NCBI GenBank assembly: GCA_033977485.1
Contig: CM066994.1
Coordinates: 23,280,681 to 23,344,680, forward strand
DNA from: Hydrangea macrophylla
Taxonomy: Eukaryota > Streptophyta > Magnoliopsida > Cornales > Hydrangeaceae
Reading direction: 5' to 3'
Length of the DNA: 64,000 nucleotides
Shown in pieces: positions 34,587 to 44,548 of this stretch. Made by a program: the position numbers and the translations under genes. The notes under the pieces are model-generated. The model made no database searches. It was not told the origin of the DNA and saw only the letters and a program-made list of their open reading frames with translations. Within the stretch, counting starts at the first letter, position 1. Every line of letters begins with the position of its first letter.

Positions 34587-34636
34587 TTGGTCTGCGAAAC
34601 CAGAGATTCTGGGTTCGATCCCTACCAGAGTCGCCA
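34587..34636 (-). other. Primer site extended to a 50-nt match with the 3' half of tRNA-Arg
   Basis: On the plus strand it reads like the 3' half of a tRNA. Anticodon stem arms TTGGT (34587-34591) and ACCAG (34599-34603) flank the seven-base loop CTGCGAA. Then come a variable loop AGATT, the T-arm CTGGG-TTCGATC-CCTAC, acceptor strand CAGAGTC, G and CCA (34634-34636). On the element strand this begins TGGCGACTCTGGTAGGGA, three bases after the LTR end. A normal primer site is about 18 nt, so the extra 32 nt are unusual. The identity as tRNA-Arg is from memory of the plant sequence (loop normally CTTCGAA). Confidence 0.8.
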
Positions 34637-34639
34637 GTT

Positions 34640-37600
34640 TGTGGATACCGGCATTTGGGCCCACTTTTAAAACATGTTCAAATTTCAAATTCAAATACGA
34701 GTCGCCACTTAATTTTTTAAAGGGAAATTAAGAAACCATTTTTAAAAGCAACCGATCTTTTGCGAAACCAAAGATAATCTGGGTCCGGGAATTATGGAAT
34801 GAAAGGGGAAGGAGCCCGGCGGACTAAAACACCCCCTTTCATCCTATCTCGTGATAGGCCTCTACTCATCATCCCATTTAATCGAATTAATAACCTAAGC
34901 ATGCCCTCAACTAATACATAGATATAAGTATACATATCATAAGCATGTCAAAAGGGTGCAAAATTGCTAACGATAAAATATCATTCATAAGCCACATAAT
35001 TCAAATAGCAAGCAAAATGATGTGCAAGTAGGGAACTAGAGACTTACCCGGGATCCAGCCGCGAAATGGGAAACGTGTAATGCATACAAAGAATAAAAAT
35101 CCTAAAAAAATGTCTATAATCACATATACACATAAGGCAAGACCTAAGCTAAGGTGTCGCGCATGGAGTCGAAAATCAATAAAATTAATAAATGAAATAA
35201 ACTAGAGAAGAGATAAGAAGTCATACCTCCAAAGCGCTACAAAACAAAGGTTAGTCCACATGCTTCACACAATAATATGACATCAAATAATCAATCATAA
35301 GATTCTAGCTTAAATCTATCAAGTGTGGGAAGATTTGACAAAACTATGAATTCCTTTTGACTAATTGGAGTCATAGCACCTTTAATAGATATACAAGCCT
35401 CAACTAGGACCCAATATAATGTCCATATAGGGGTTCTATAATCCCAACACGATCATGAGTAATCCATGTTTATATTCAATTAGGTTCAACTAAGCCTAAT
35501 TTTACCCAAGAACTAGTCCTAACCATAAGCATCAATACATGAATGAATGAATGAATATGGACAAGAATGAGATATGAATTTATTCACTAATTTGGATCAC
35601 TTAGCCTCTGGATTTAAGCTAAATTATCATTATTCAAAACATGATTTGGGTCCCAAGACATTAGGAAACCATTTAAGTTAAAATCAATTAGACTAGACAA
35701 AACAGTGACTATTTTTCCTAAATTATAGAGAGCGGACCAGATTTTAAAAGGTAGAAAAACCATACTTCCAATAGTTGGATCTTAATGATTTTTGGATATG
35801 ATATGCCTCTGTGAGTCTAGTTTCTAACCCAAAAAGAAAATAAAAAATTGAACGGCTAGCTCTCTGGGAATATGGAAAACATTAGACATCACTCAGGAAT
35901 CTACAACTCTCTGTCCAGAGATTTTGTATGATTTTCTAAATATAGCAAAAAAATGAGAAACACTTAGATCTTTTTAGGGTATCTTTCTAACACATTAAAG
36001 TACTTAGAAAAAATTATTAGAGGCCGAGGAAGTTTGATTAAGGTTCTAATTTATTAATTTCAAAACGGGCTTACTGTTCTAAAATCTTGGACAGAGAGTT
36101 GCTTATTTTGAAATCATAAGACCAAACCATTCTTAGCATGGAATTTTATCAAAACAAAAATTACAGAGGTGTTAAAATGAGTTATGAACACCCTCCAATT
36201 GGTCTCATCCAATTTCCAATGAACCACGATTTTATAAAAATCGTTGATCACAATTGGTTTATGGATTCATTACACCTTTGCTTAATTGATGTTCATATTT
36301 CGAATCAAACTTGATCCATGATTCTAGAGAGAACTAGGATCAAGTATGATTGTGATCATTGGAGTAAATAATGAAATATGAAGAGATTCATAGATTTAAC
36401 CTTAAAGGATTTCCATCATAGATCTCATAGCAAGAGAATCCGAAGGTCTTATTCAATCTTATGAACTTTTGAATACACAAGTTCCCTAGATTTCAACAAA
36501 CAAACTATAAAGACTTACATCTAAATCCTCTCTCAAACATATGATCCTTGAGGAAATTAGAACTATGATATACTATTCTCCTCTCAAATTAATGGTCCTT
36601 GGAGACTCAATGAGACCCAAATCTACTCAAATCTCTATGGAATATAGTATGGATTCCATAAGATTCCTAGTAGAGAGATCCAAGTCATGAGCTAAGACTT
36701 GAATCCAATCAACCATGTGTAGATATGACCATGACCAATCTTAATTCCCATATAAATCATAGGATCATAAGGGACTAGAGGATCAAACTCAAAGAGATCT
36801 AATGAGCTATTGAAGATCTCATAGATCTTATGAGAAGAATATAACAAAAGAAATGAAATCAAAGGTTATTTGGAAATTTCAAGTCAAACTCTTTTAATCT
36901 TAAATCCAAAACTCTATTTAGACCCAAATCAATGAAAATAACACATGATCATTCAATCACAAATTCTATGTGGTGTGTGATGAAATGAGGTAAGAAGAGA
37001 GGTTTTGAAAATGTGTAAAGTTCCTAGAACTATGAACTTGTGATTGAATTTTTCTAATTCTACCAAGGATTGAGAGGTTACCTCTATGACCTCAAGTATT
37101 TCTTCAATTTATTGGGAAGCTCTTCCACAATCTTCAAGTTCTTCTTCCAATTCTTCAAGAAAACTCTTCTTTCTTCTCTCAATTCTCTCTCTATTATATT
37201 TATATATATCTCTCTCTCTCTTGTATCTCTCTAAGATTTTTAAGTGAAAACTTCAAAAGTGAGAGTCAAGTCCCAATAATGGAGATGAAGGCCTGCTTAT
37301 AAAGACCAACATGTCAAGGTTAAATGGGTAAATTCGGGTGAAAACCCATGTGCAAAGTTTTCTTCTAGAACATGTGAGAAAAGCGGTCTGTTATAGTGCG
37401 CGGCACTCGATGAATGCTTGCGGCACTCACTGAGTACTGGGCGGCACTCAGTGAATGCCGGCGTGGCACTTAGTGAGTGCCGCCGGCTTTCCCGCGTGCC
37501 GCGGCTAACAGAATTTTGCCCTTTTTTTAAAATTTTCAATGTATATATTAACAAAAACTTAATTTTTGGTAAAATTACATTTAAATGCTCATATTTGTAG

Positions 37601-38026
37601 TATATTTCATTACAAATACATGCATTTATGTACTTTAATGTGTCATTTCTTTTCTCTTTTCTTTTTATTTTCTTTTCAAAAATTCCTTTTTTCAAAATCC
37701 CTTTTCATTTTCTCCTTTTCTCCTTTTCTTTTTTTCTCTTTTTTTTCCTCTCTATTACTTATTTCACAGCTTTCTTTCATATCTTAATTCTCAGGATCAA
37801 TTCCCAGACTGATTTTCTCATACATTCTTCAACATTCGAGTTTCTTCGGAATACACAATTTCTCCTTTTCTTTCTTATTTTGAACTTTGAAATTTGTCTT
37901 GAAGAATCTTTGAAGGATTTGAATTTTTTGGAAAATCTTCAAATTTCACCGGTCATCGTCATCATCGGTCTTTTAGAGGTAATCAATCCCTGGATTTGAT
38001 GTTTGGTCAAAATCGGGGTATCTACA
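34640..38026 (-). repeat. 5' LTR of the 24-kb element
   Basis: Same sequence as 13679-17095 with scattered differences. It lacks the 66-bp block present near 15045-15110. It has a longer palindrome cluster (37400-37510; five palindromes instead of three). TATA box CTTTATAAG lies on the minus strand at 37296-37304. The U5 end carries GAGTCGCCA (34699-34707), i.e. TGGCGACTC on the element strand. Confidence 0.95.
37400..37510 (-). promoter_or_regulatory. GGCACTCA palindrome cluster in U3 of the 5' LTR
   Basis: Words include GGCACTCACTGAGTACTGG, GGCACTCAGTGAATGCCGG, GGCACTTAGTGAGTGCCGCC and, at the end, GCGTGCCGCGGC. On the element strand the cluster ends with TTCATCGAGTGCCGCG about 95 bp before the TATA box. 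This matches the clusters of the two antisense genes. Confidence 0.8.
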
Positions 38027-38031
38027 GTAGT
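38027..38031. other. Target site duplication of the 24-kb element, right copy (GTAGT)
   Basis: Identical to 13674-13678; the Copia pol remnant resumes directly after it. Confidence 0.95.
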
Positions 38032-38221
38032 GTCTTATGACATCTTTTGTTTGGGGACATAGTACAACATGAAGATGTTGAGGGTACTATAGATCGAGTC
38101 AGCTGTTGATCTGGAAGATCCCTTTACAAAACCTTACTAGCTAAGGATTTTTTTTATAAGTCACGTAGACAGTATTTGGTGCTAGATGTAATGCTAAATT
38201 GTTGTGAGTGCAAGTGGGAGT
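38032..38221 (+). pseudogene. End of the Copia pol remnant and polypurine tract
   Basis: Resumes the Copia RNase H tail. A scrap resembling ...LEDPFTKPY near 38105-38140 matches the usual NLADPFTK end. The purine-rich GTGAGTGCAAGTGGGAGTTT (38203-38222) is the Copia polypurine tract, directly before the 3' LTR. Confidence 0.7.
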
Positions 38222-39966
38222 TTTTGGGAGTATGCCCTCAAACCAGTTAGTTTAACTATTGAAAATCATAATACATTAATGTATGTCATTTCATGAGATG
38301 AATGGTTAGGTTGTTATCCTTAAACATCATTGTATGTAATTCATATGTGTATGAGATTACACATGGGAGATGTGAATTACTATTCCTTGTTGTTTCAAAT
38401 AAGTCACAGTGGATGATAAGACCGGATAACTTATCAGGTATACACTGTAGCATGATTAACTTCTATATGATAGGGTGATGAATCTCATTTACAAGAGTAG
38501 TTGACTCTAAGTTAATATGCTAGTGCATGAGTTGTATTGACGGACTGTGAGTTAAACCTATTGACAAGAAAATCTGTCACAGTTAATAGGAACTCAAACT
38601 TGTATAAGATACATGTCCTTAATCCTGGTATAGTAATGGACACAAGCCGTATGCTTGGTTGCTTTGAGTTACCAATCAGTGAGGTCTTCAAGATCAACAC
38701 CTGGGTATCTTGGGTGATCAAGTTTATGATATTAGGAACATATATTATCAAGATGGAATCTACCCTCTTGTGAAGAGTAGTTCTTTACAATAGAGTAAGT
38801 ATTCCCTTGAGAATGTCACTGGTTGATTAGCAGCCATGTCAACAAGTTGTTGTAGACATGTTTGGTAATTTATGAGTGGTTACTGATATTCGAGGAATAT
38901 AAGATGTATTTATCAATTGGGTAGACAGTATTATTATTCATACATCCCAATGATAAATACGTATACTGGAAAGGTAGAGGGACATTAGTGTCATATTATG
39001 CAAGGCTAGGAATCGCTAATATAAGTGTGGTTTTATTCTTATGCACTAGAGTGTAATTATCATTATATAATGGAGTTAATGATAATTGATTAATTATTAT
39101 TCCTTAGTTAAGAGTTTAATTAGATGGAATTAATAGTTAATTGGAGCCAGTAATTAAGAACCTAGGGGTCCCACTCTTTGCTCTACGGAATGTTTGGATG
39201 CAAAGGAGAAAAGAAAAAAAGGGTACCAGAAACCGGTTTGTGGGACAAACCGGTTTCTGGGTAAAGGGTCTAGAAACCGGTTTGTCCTATAAAGCAATTA
39301 CTGGGGACAGGTTCTAGAAATCGATTTGTCTGACAAATCGGTTACTGGGGACTCCCCAGTAACCGGTTTGTCGGTTTGTGGGACAAACTGGTTTCTAGTA
39401 GGTCAGTTATGAAATCTTATAAATAGAAGGGGCTGCGGGCAGGATTAAATAGTTGAATATTTTCACATTCTAAACGCCCTAGATCTATTTCTAAGTTTCC
39501 CTAGCCTCCTAGCTTTCTCCTAGAAGGGTTTCCACCAAACCCTAGGCCTCTATGATCATTCAAGAGACATAGGAATGAAGATCGCTAGCCTCAGACAACG
39601 CTCACTAAAAAATCTTCGAACTGCTCAATACTAATTGAAAGTTGCTGAATTTGGACACGATAAAGCTGACGTCAAGACGAAGCTGCTGTTAAAAATTCAA
39701 GTCAATTGGAGATCGTTTAGTCCTCCTGACGGACGCATCTTTGTCGGATGAAGGTTATCGGGATTGAATCATCACAGGAATCGTAGAAGAGTTCTCGAAG
39801 CGATTCAACAAATCGCAAAGGTATATCTAACCATTCATATATATATACATATATATATGTGTGTGTATGTATATATATTACATGTAATATAAACGAGAAG
39901 TAGACCTAAAATTTTGAACTGTATCATCCCTTCCGTTGCGCACTGGAACCATTTTTTTTTTCAACA
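38222..39966 (+). repeat. 3' LTR of the Copia element
   Basis: Aligns with 6777-8505 along its length. The AAACCGGTTT cluster (39229-39397) is longer and rearranged compared with the 5' LTR. TATA-like CTTATAAATAG begins at 39416. Confidence 0.93.
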
Positions 39967-40525
39967 CATATGATACAGTTGGACTGCGTGTTGGGTTAGA
40001 AAGATTTTTATGATAGGGGACTACGTGTCGAGTTTAGTAAAGTGGGGCGCGGTGGCCAGAACATATCAGGGCATGTTGGCCAGAATGTATGATGGCGTGT
40101 TGGCCAGAATGTATGAATGTGTGTTGGCCAGAACGTTTGAGGGCATGTTGGCCGGAATGCATCGGGGCATGTTGGCCAGAGTAGATCGGGGCATGTTGGC
40201 CAGAGTATATCAGGGCGTATTGGCCGAAATGTATTGGGGTATGTTGGCTAGAGTATATCAGGGCGTATTGGCCGGAGTGTATTAGGGCGTATTGGCTGGA
40301 TTGTATCACGGTGTATTGGCCAGAATGTATCAGAGCATATTGGCCGGAAAGTTGGGACTTCGTATCGAGTTTGTTAGATCATTTAATATGGGACTACGTG
40401 TCTAATTTACGTGTAAGAGAATTGGGACTTCGTGTCAGGTGTGATAAGTTGTAACGTATTGGGCTACGTGCGAAATATAGAGCCAAGTGTCCATATTATG
40501 TTATGCTTGGGATTGGTTGGGATGA
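39967..40525. repeat. Continuation of the old Gypsy-type LTR, with a 24-bp minisatellite
   Basis: From about 40046 to 40360 a 24-bp unit of the form GGGC(A/G)T(G/A)TTGGCCAGA(G/A)TATATCA is repeated about 12 times. Flanking it are spaced copies of GGGACTACGTGTC and GGGACTTCGTGTC. The open frames on both strands (for example VLARMYQG-like octapeptides) follow from the 24-bp period. Confidence 0.75.
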
Positions 40526-43500
40526 TGTTATAGATATCCCATTTTGTCGGCTATCAGATTTAGGAGACCCATAGCTTGGTGGTTCATAATGATCGAAAAA
40601 GACTAAGAAGGACTCCTGGAAGTTAGTTCTATCTCTCGAAATGCTCAAAAAGTGGTACAAATGACAAAAATGCCCCTGAAAGCCCAAACACTCCCAGATT
40701 TGGACCGAAAGTTCTAGAAAGATGCTGTGTCATAAGTCATAAAATGAGTTTTTAAGCAAAATCAAATGAAATCATCAGCTTCAGAGACCCCCGGAAGTCC
40801 CGAATGTTCTCAGAAAGTCCCCGTTGACCGATTTGACCAAGAATTGACCAGGTTTGACCAAGGTTTGACTGAAATTGACCAAATTCGCCGAAAAGCTCCG
40901 AGATCATTATAGATCATGTGGAAAGTAGGAAAACAAGTTTTAAACGAAAAATCGGACAAAGAGGTCAGCTCCCGGGAGCTCCTAGAGATTCCCAGAACTT
41001 CATGGAGGTTCTTGGTTTGACCAGTTTGACCAAAAGTTGACTTTAAAACTGGAGTACTGTATCATTTTCAAACATTTTTCATGGATACTAGAGGTCAATA
41101 GATTTCCAACGGTATATCACACATAATTATTAGATTTAAAATTAATTTATTATGAATTTCTGAAGGTGAAAAAGGTGATCAAATCGACTTTTATCGCGAA
41201 TCCTGCAAAACTTTTCAAAGTGACCTATTTCCGAACTATTTTTTTTACATAAAGTAGACTCTATTACCTTTCCAACGGTATATCACAACCTCAGTTTGGA
41301 GTTCATACGCATTTTTTGTGAATTTTGGACGAAATAGGGCCTTTTCGCGAATACTAGAACCTCTGGGGGCCTAAATGGCATTATCTGGACATCATAGGAG
41401 CAGTGCCGCCGCGACACAAGCTTAGTGCCGCAGCAGCACTCTCCTCCAGAACATGCCATTTTTGCAATTTCTTTTGGCGACACTGCTCCACTGCCGTCGC
41501 AGCACAGGCCTAGTGCCGTAGCGCCACTCTCCTCCAGAACAGTCCATTTTTGCAATTTCTTTTGGGGACCCAAATTGATTAATTAGAAACCAAAACGACA
41601 TAATTCTATGTTAACAGATGTTTGGGACCAATGGGAGCGCTTTTAAAATCCCAAACTCCCCCCAAATTAGCCTATTTAAACCCCCCATGACTTCTCATTT
41701 TGGGGCCAAGTGGAAAGCTTGGAAAAGATGTAGAGAGAATGAGAGATATGCTTAGAGTTATAAGTGAGAAATGGAGCTTCCTCCACTGATTTTCTATAGA
41801 AAGTGAGTTCCAAACTCAAGTTCTTCCATTATCCTTCTATCTACTTCACATCCAAACCCTCTCCAACCACCATTCTTGAGCAATCTTGAGTTAGACAGCT
41901 ACTTCCATGTCCGAATGTCAACATATATGAGTGAAACACCAGGCTATAAGTCCAATGCATCATTAATCATTAACAATTGATTGTTATTATATGCTTGTTT
42001 ATATAAATATTCATCTCTCTTTACCTCATTTCTTTTTTATTTTTCTTTATTTACTTACTAGTCCATCATCATCTAGATGATGACATGAAGTTTGAGGTGA
42101 GTGAATCCTTATGGATAGTAGCTCTTGACCTCAAAAACATGTTTGATAGATGATGATTTCAACTTCAATACATTCCTATGTATTCTTGAAGTTGTCTTCA
42201 AAATGAAAACAATGCTCTCCAATAATCTTGAAGGTTCTTGATATGAGTTCAATATTGATATTTCAAGTGGTCATAATCTCCATTTAAGTGCTGAAAGTAT
42301 ACTTTCAAAATCCCTATTTAAAATCCCCTTTAAAACCCCCAACATTTGGATTCCAAGAAATAAGCTTTGTTTTACCAAAAATCTTCAAAACAATGAATGA
42401 TCTGAGTTCAAAGATTTCTCTAGAACTCAGTAATCAAGGTATGATCATGAGACCACTTGGAAAGTCTTCTTAACTCATTATAGAACATCCATGATTTTTG
42501 GCTTAGCTTTAAAATACTTGGAATGGTTCCATTTTGACCCAAACATTCCTTCCAGACATTCTATTTTTGTTGTCACAGCACCTAGGTAGAATTTCAACTT
42601 GTTTTTCAGAAAACTTTTCCAAAAGGAGTGGTCCCAACTCATTTTTCCCTTGAACTTTAGTGTCTTAGGGAACGTTATGTATAATATGGGCCTCTAGATA
42701 TTTTGTTTTCATTTTATAAGATTTTCTAACATTTCAGTCGACAGTACGAACTCTGTTTCTAAGTAGCCTCTATTGTTCATATGATTTCTCTCAATCTGTA
42801 ATAGTTATTGTAGATTGGATTTTTGAAATGTGTTCTAGACACAATAAGGATGATCTCTATAAAAAAAATCTTGTATTATAAACATTTCTAACCTCACTTT
42901 TCCATTTTCACAAGATGAACTCACTGTTCTGTCCACTATTCACAGCAAGCATGCTTTATTTGTTTTTGTTTGATTGAATGCTCATATGCCTTCCAAATTA
43001 GTTCATCTCTTAGGAAGTAATTCATACTACATTTGTACATATTCTATGATGATTTCCTTCATGAATTCATGCATATTTTAGACTTCTAAGTCACTTTAGA
43101 AAGTCCATGTACACAACCACACTACAACCTTTGCACATTCTAGGATCATACATTGCATCCATGCAAGATTTGGAATTTTTGTGACCCCTAATCTAAGAAG
43201 ATTATAAGGAATGAACTTGATCACACGTCCATGCTTTCCCTCGATCTAATCATCCTTCCTCATCTGTCCCTGGGGATTGAGAGGTCTTCTTTTCCCAAAG
43301 ATTAACATGCATCATTCTAGCATGCTAAGCATATTTTGATCTCTTTGATTATTTGTTTCAAGAACAATTCATTTCCCCTCCTAGATTAGGAAAACTTGAT
43401 TACTTGATATGTGATTAGACGATTTTTCCTAAGTTTATTTGTGTGATTTTCACTTTACATTGTGTGATATTTGGCTTAGATCTTATGAATGATATCTTAT

Positions 43501-43859
43501 CTTTTGATCTTCCATTTCAATTTTCTTATGAAATGTAATATACTATCATAGTATTAATTATCGAACCAAACATAGTAAAAGATGATTATTTGGATGCTAA
43601 TTGAGGCCCTTCGAGAGATGGGGCGAGTTGAGGGTATTTTAGTCGTGATAAAGGCTCCTTCCTCTCTCATACCAAAACCCCGAACCAAGTTCTTTGGTTA
43701 TGAAGGACCGGTGCCCTTTATCCGTTTGGGTGAGTCAAATTAGGTTTCTTGGTTCCTTAAAGACCAAGTGGCGACTCTGTATCTGTTTTCAACAGACCTT
43801 TTCCTTTCCTTTCAAAACAGTTTCAAACAAACAAAGAGGTGGAATTCCGCGTGTCCACA
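40526..43859 (+). mobile_element. Probable 5' LTR of a second Tat-type element
   Basis: The right end is clear: GTGTCCACA (43859), then three bases, then the primer site. U5 shares a conserved block with the 24-kb element's LTRs: a CTCCTTCC...CTCATACCAAAACCCCGAACC phrase near 43650-43685, and GTGGCGACTC at 43768-43777. A TATA-like CCTATTTAAACCCC lies at 41659-41672. The left end (TGTTATAGATATCCC at 40526) is a guess. It is clearly diverged from the 3' LTR at 55556-58957. Confidence 0.6.
41400..41575. repeat. 88-bp tandem duplication with GTGCCG / GCAGCAC words
   Basis: CTCCTCCAGAACA and the following TTTTTGCAATTTCTTTTGG occur at 41441 and again 88 bp later at 41529. Each copy is preceded by variants of AGTGCCGC(A/C)GC...CAGCAC, which can pair. 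The block lies about 90 bp upstream of the TATA-like box at 41659. Confidence 0.75.
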
Positions 43860-43862
43860 ATC

Positions 43863-43880
43863 TGGCGACTCTGCTCGGGA
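43863..43880 (+). other. Arg-type primer binding site of the second Tat-type element
   Basis: TGGCGACTCTGCTCGGGA begins three bases after the LTR end. Unlike the site of the 24-kb element, the sequence beyond 18 nt (TTTTTAATTTT) is unrelated to a tRNA. Confidence 0.85.
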
Positions 43881-44340
43881 TTTTTAATTTTAAAACAAAA
43901 TAATACAGATGTTTGACTCATAAGAAGCATCCTTAAAATTATCTTTTACTGTGTCTGGTTCACCGCATTGCACTTTGCATTTTTCCCCTTCTGACTGTGT
44001 CTGAAATGCGGCGCTGACATTGTTGAGGTCTTGCTGTGCCAGGGCATAAATCACCATTGATACTGTACCTTCCAAGGTATATCAAAAAGAGTAAAAATTT
44101 CTGTACTGTCTCTCTGACGGTATATTGGAACTCTCGTCAACGGACCCTCTTTGACTAAATCCAGCCTTTGCATATAGATTCATGTAGAACCTTTCATAGG
44201 ACTGTTCATTTATCTTTTCAGATAGGATAATGTGATATAACATTTGTATGCCCTGGTGGGATTACCTGTGCGGTGTAGATGCTTATGTGGCATAGAACAT
44301 AACCTCTTTCTTAATTTTTGGATTCATTTTATTTATTCAG
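43881..44340 (+). other. Leader or intronic sequence before the terminal mobile-domain exon
   Basis: No gene is seen. It ends in a typical acceptor (TTTATTTATTCAG, 44340). Confidence 0.4.
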
Positions 44341-44544
44341 GATGAGGAGATCAGGGCTCTGACCCTTCGAGTGAGAGAGTTAGAGTTACAGCTTAGGGCA
44401 GGTCCCAGTGGTGCTCATAGAGAAGCTAGTCGAGGTGGGAGCGGAGGTTGCGGAGTGGGCAGAGGGGATGGAATAGAGAACGATGCTGCTTTGGAGCAGG
44501 AGCCCCTCAAGTGCGTCACTCGCTTGGGCCGAGGCCGGGGTTGA
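44341..44544 (+). pseudogene. Terminal exon of a mobile-domain-like gene (orphan)
   Basis: After a CAG acceptor the frame reads DEEIRALTLRVRELELQLRA, then a Gly/Arg-rich stretch and TRLGRGRG before TGA at 44542. The architecture (short coiled coil, Gly-rich, basic end) and position match the last exon of the intact gene at 24228-24425. The TGATCTC at its stop matches that gene's 3' flank. The upstream exons are missing. It is in sense orientation to the surrounding LTRs, unlike the copy in the 24-kb element. Confidence 0.55.
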
Positions 44545-44548
44545 TCTC
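44544..44548. other. Target site duplication of the Athila-type element, left copy (ATCTC)
   Basis: ATCTC here equals ATCTC at 53094-53098. The accessory-gene 3' flank continues directly after the right copy. Confidence 0.95.

Larger units (their letters stand above)
13679..38026 (-). mobile_element. 24.3-kb Tat/Ogre-type Ty3/gypsy retrotransposon with antisense accessory genes
   Basis: LTRs of 3417 and 3387 bp bound a 17.5-kb interior. On the minus strand the order is: 5' LTR (34640-38026), Arg-type primer site, leader, gag, protease with a G-patch-like segment, RT, RNase H, a second archaeal-type RNase H, integrase (ends 26729), a long 3' region, polypurine tract (17096-17109), 3' LTR. The doubled RNase H, DNGS protease box, very long LTRs and tandem repeats before the 3' LTR are known hallmarks of the Tat/Ogre lineage. 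Pol has at least seven in-frame stops and one frameshift, so this copy cannot move by itself. Two plus-strand genes lie between integrase and the 3' LTR. Confidence 0.92.
6777..39966 (+). mobile_element. Complete but decayed Copia element, split by the 24-kb Tat/Ogre-type element
   Basis: Two related LTRs (6777-8505 and 38222-39966) bound an interior with a Met-type primer site, gag and RT remnants, and a polypurine tract. Removing the nested element (13679-38026 plus one GTAGT) leaves about 8.8 kb. Flanking pentamers are TATAT (6772-6776) and CATAT (39967-39971), a target duplication with one mismatch. The first base pair of the 3' LTR has decayed from TG to TT. The LTRs differ visibly, including in the palindrome cluster, so the insertion is older than the element nested in it. 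Confidence 0.9.

Noticed and set aside
34587..34636. A genuine tRNA gene
   Set aside because: Only the 3' half is present, CCA is encoded (plant tRNA genes do not encode it), and it sits exactly at the primer site.
40010..40309. 91-codon frames on both strands with octapeptide repeats
   Set aside because: Caused by the 24-bp minisatellite; no start context or conserved domain.
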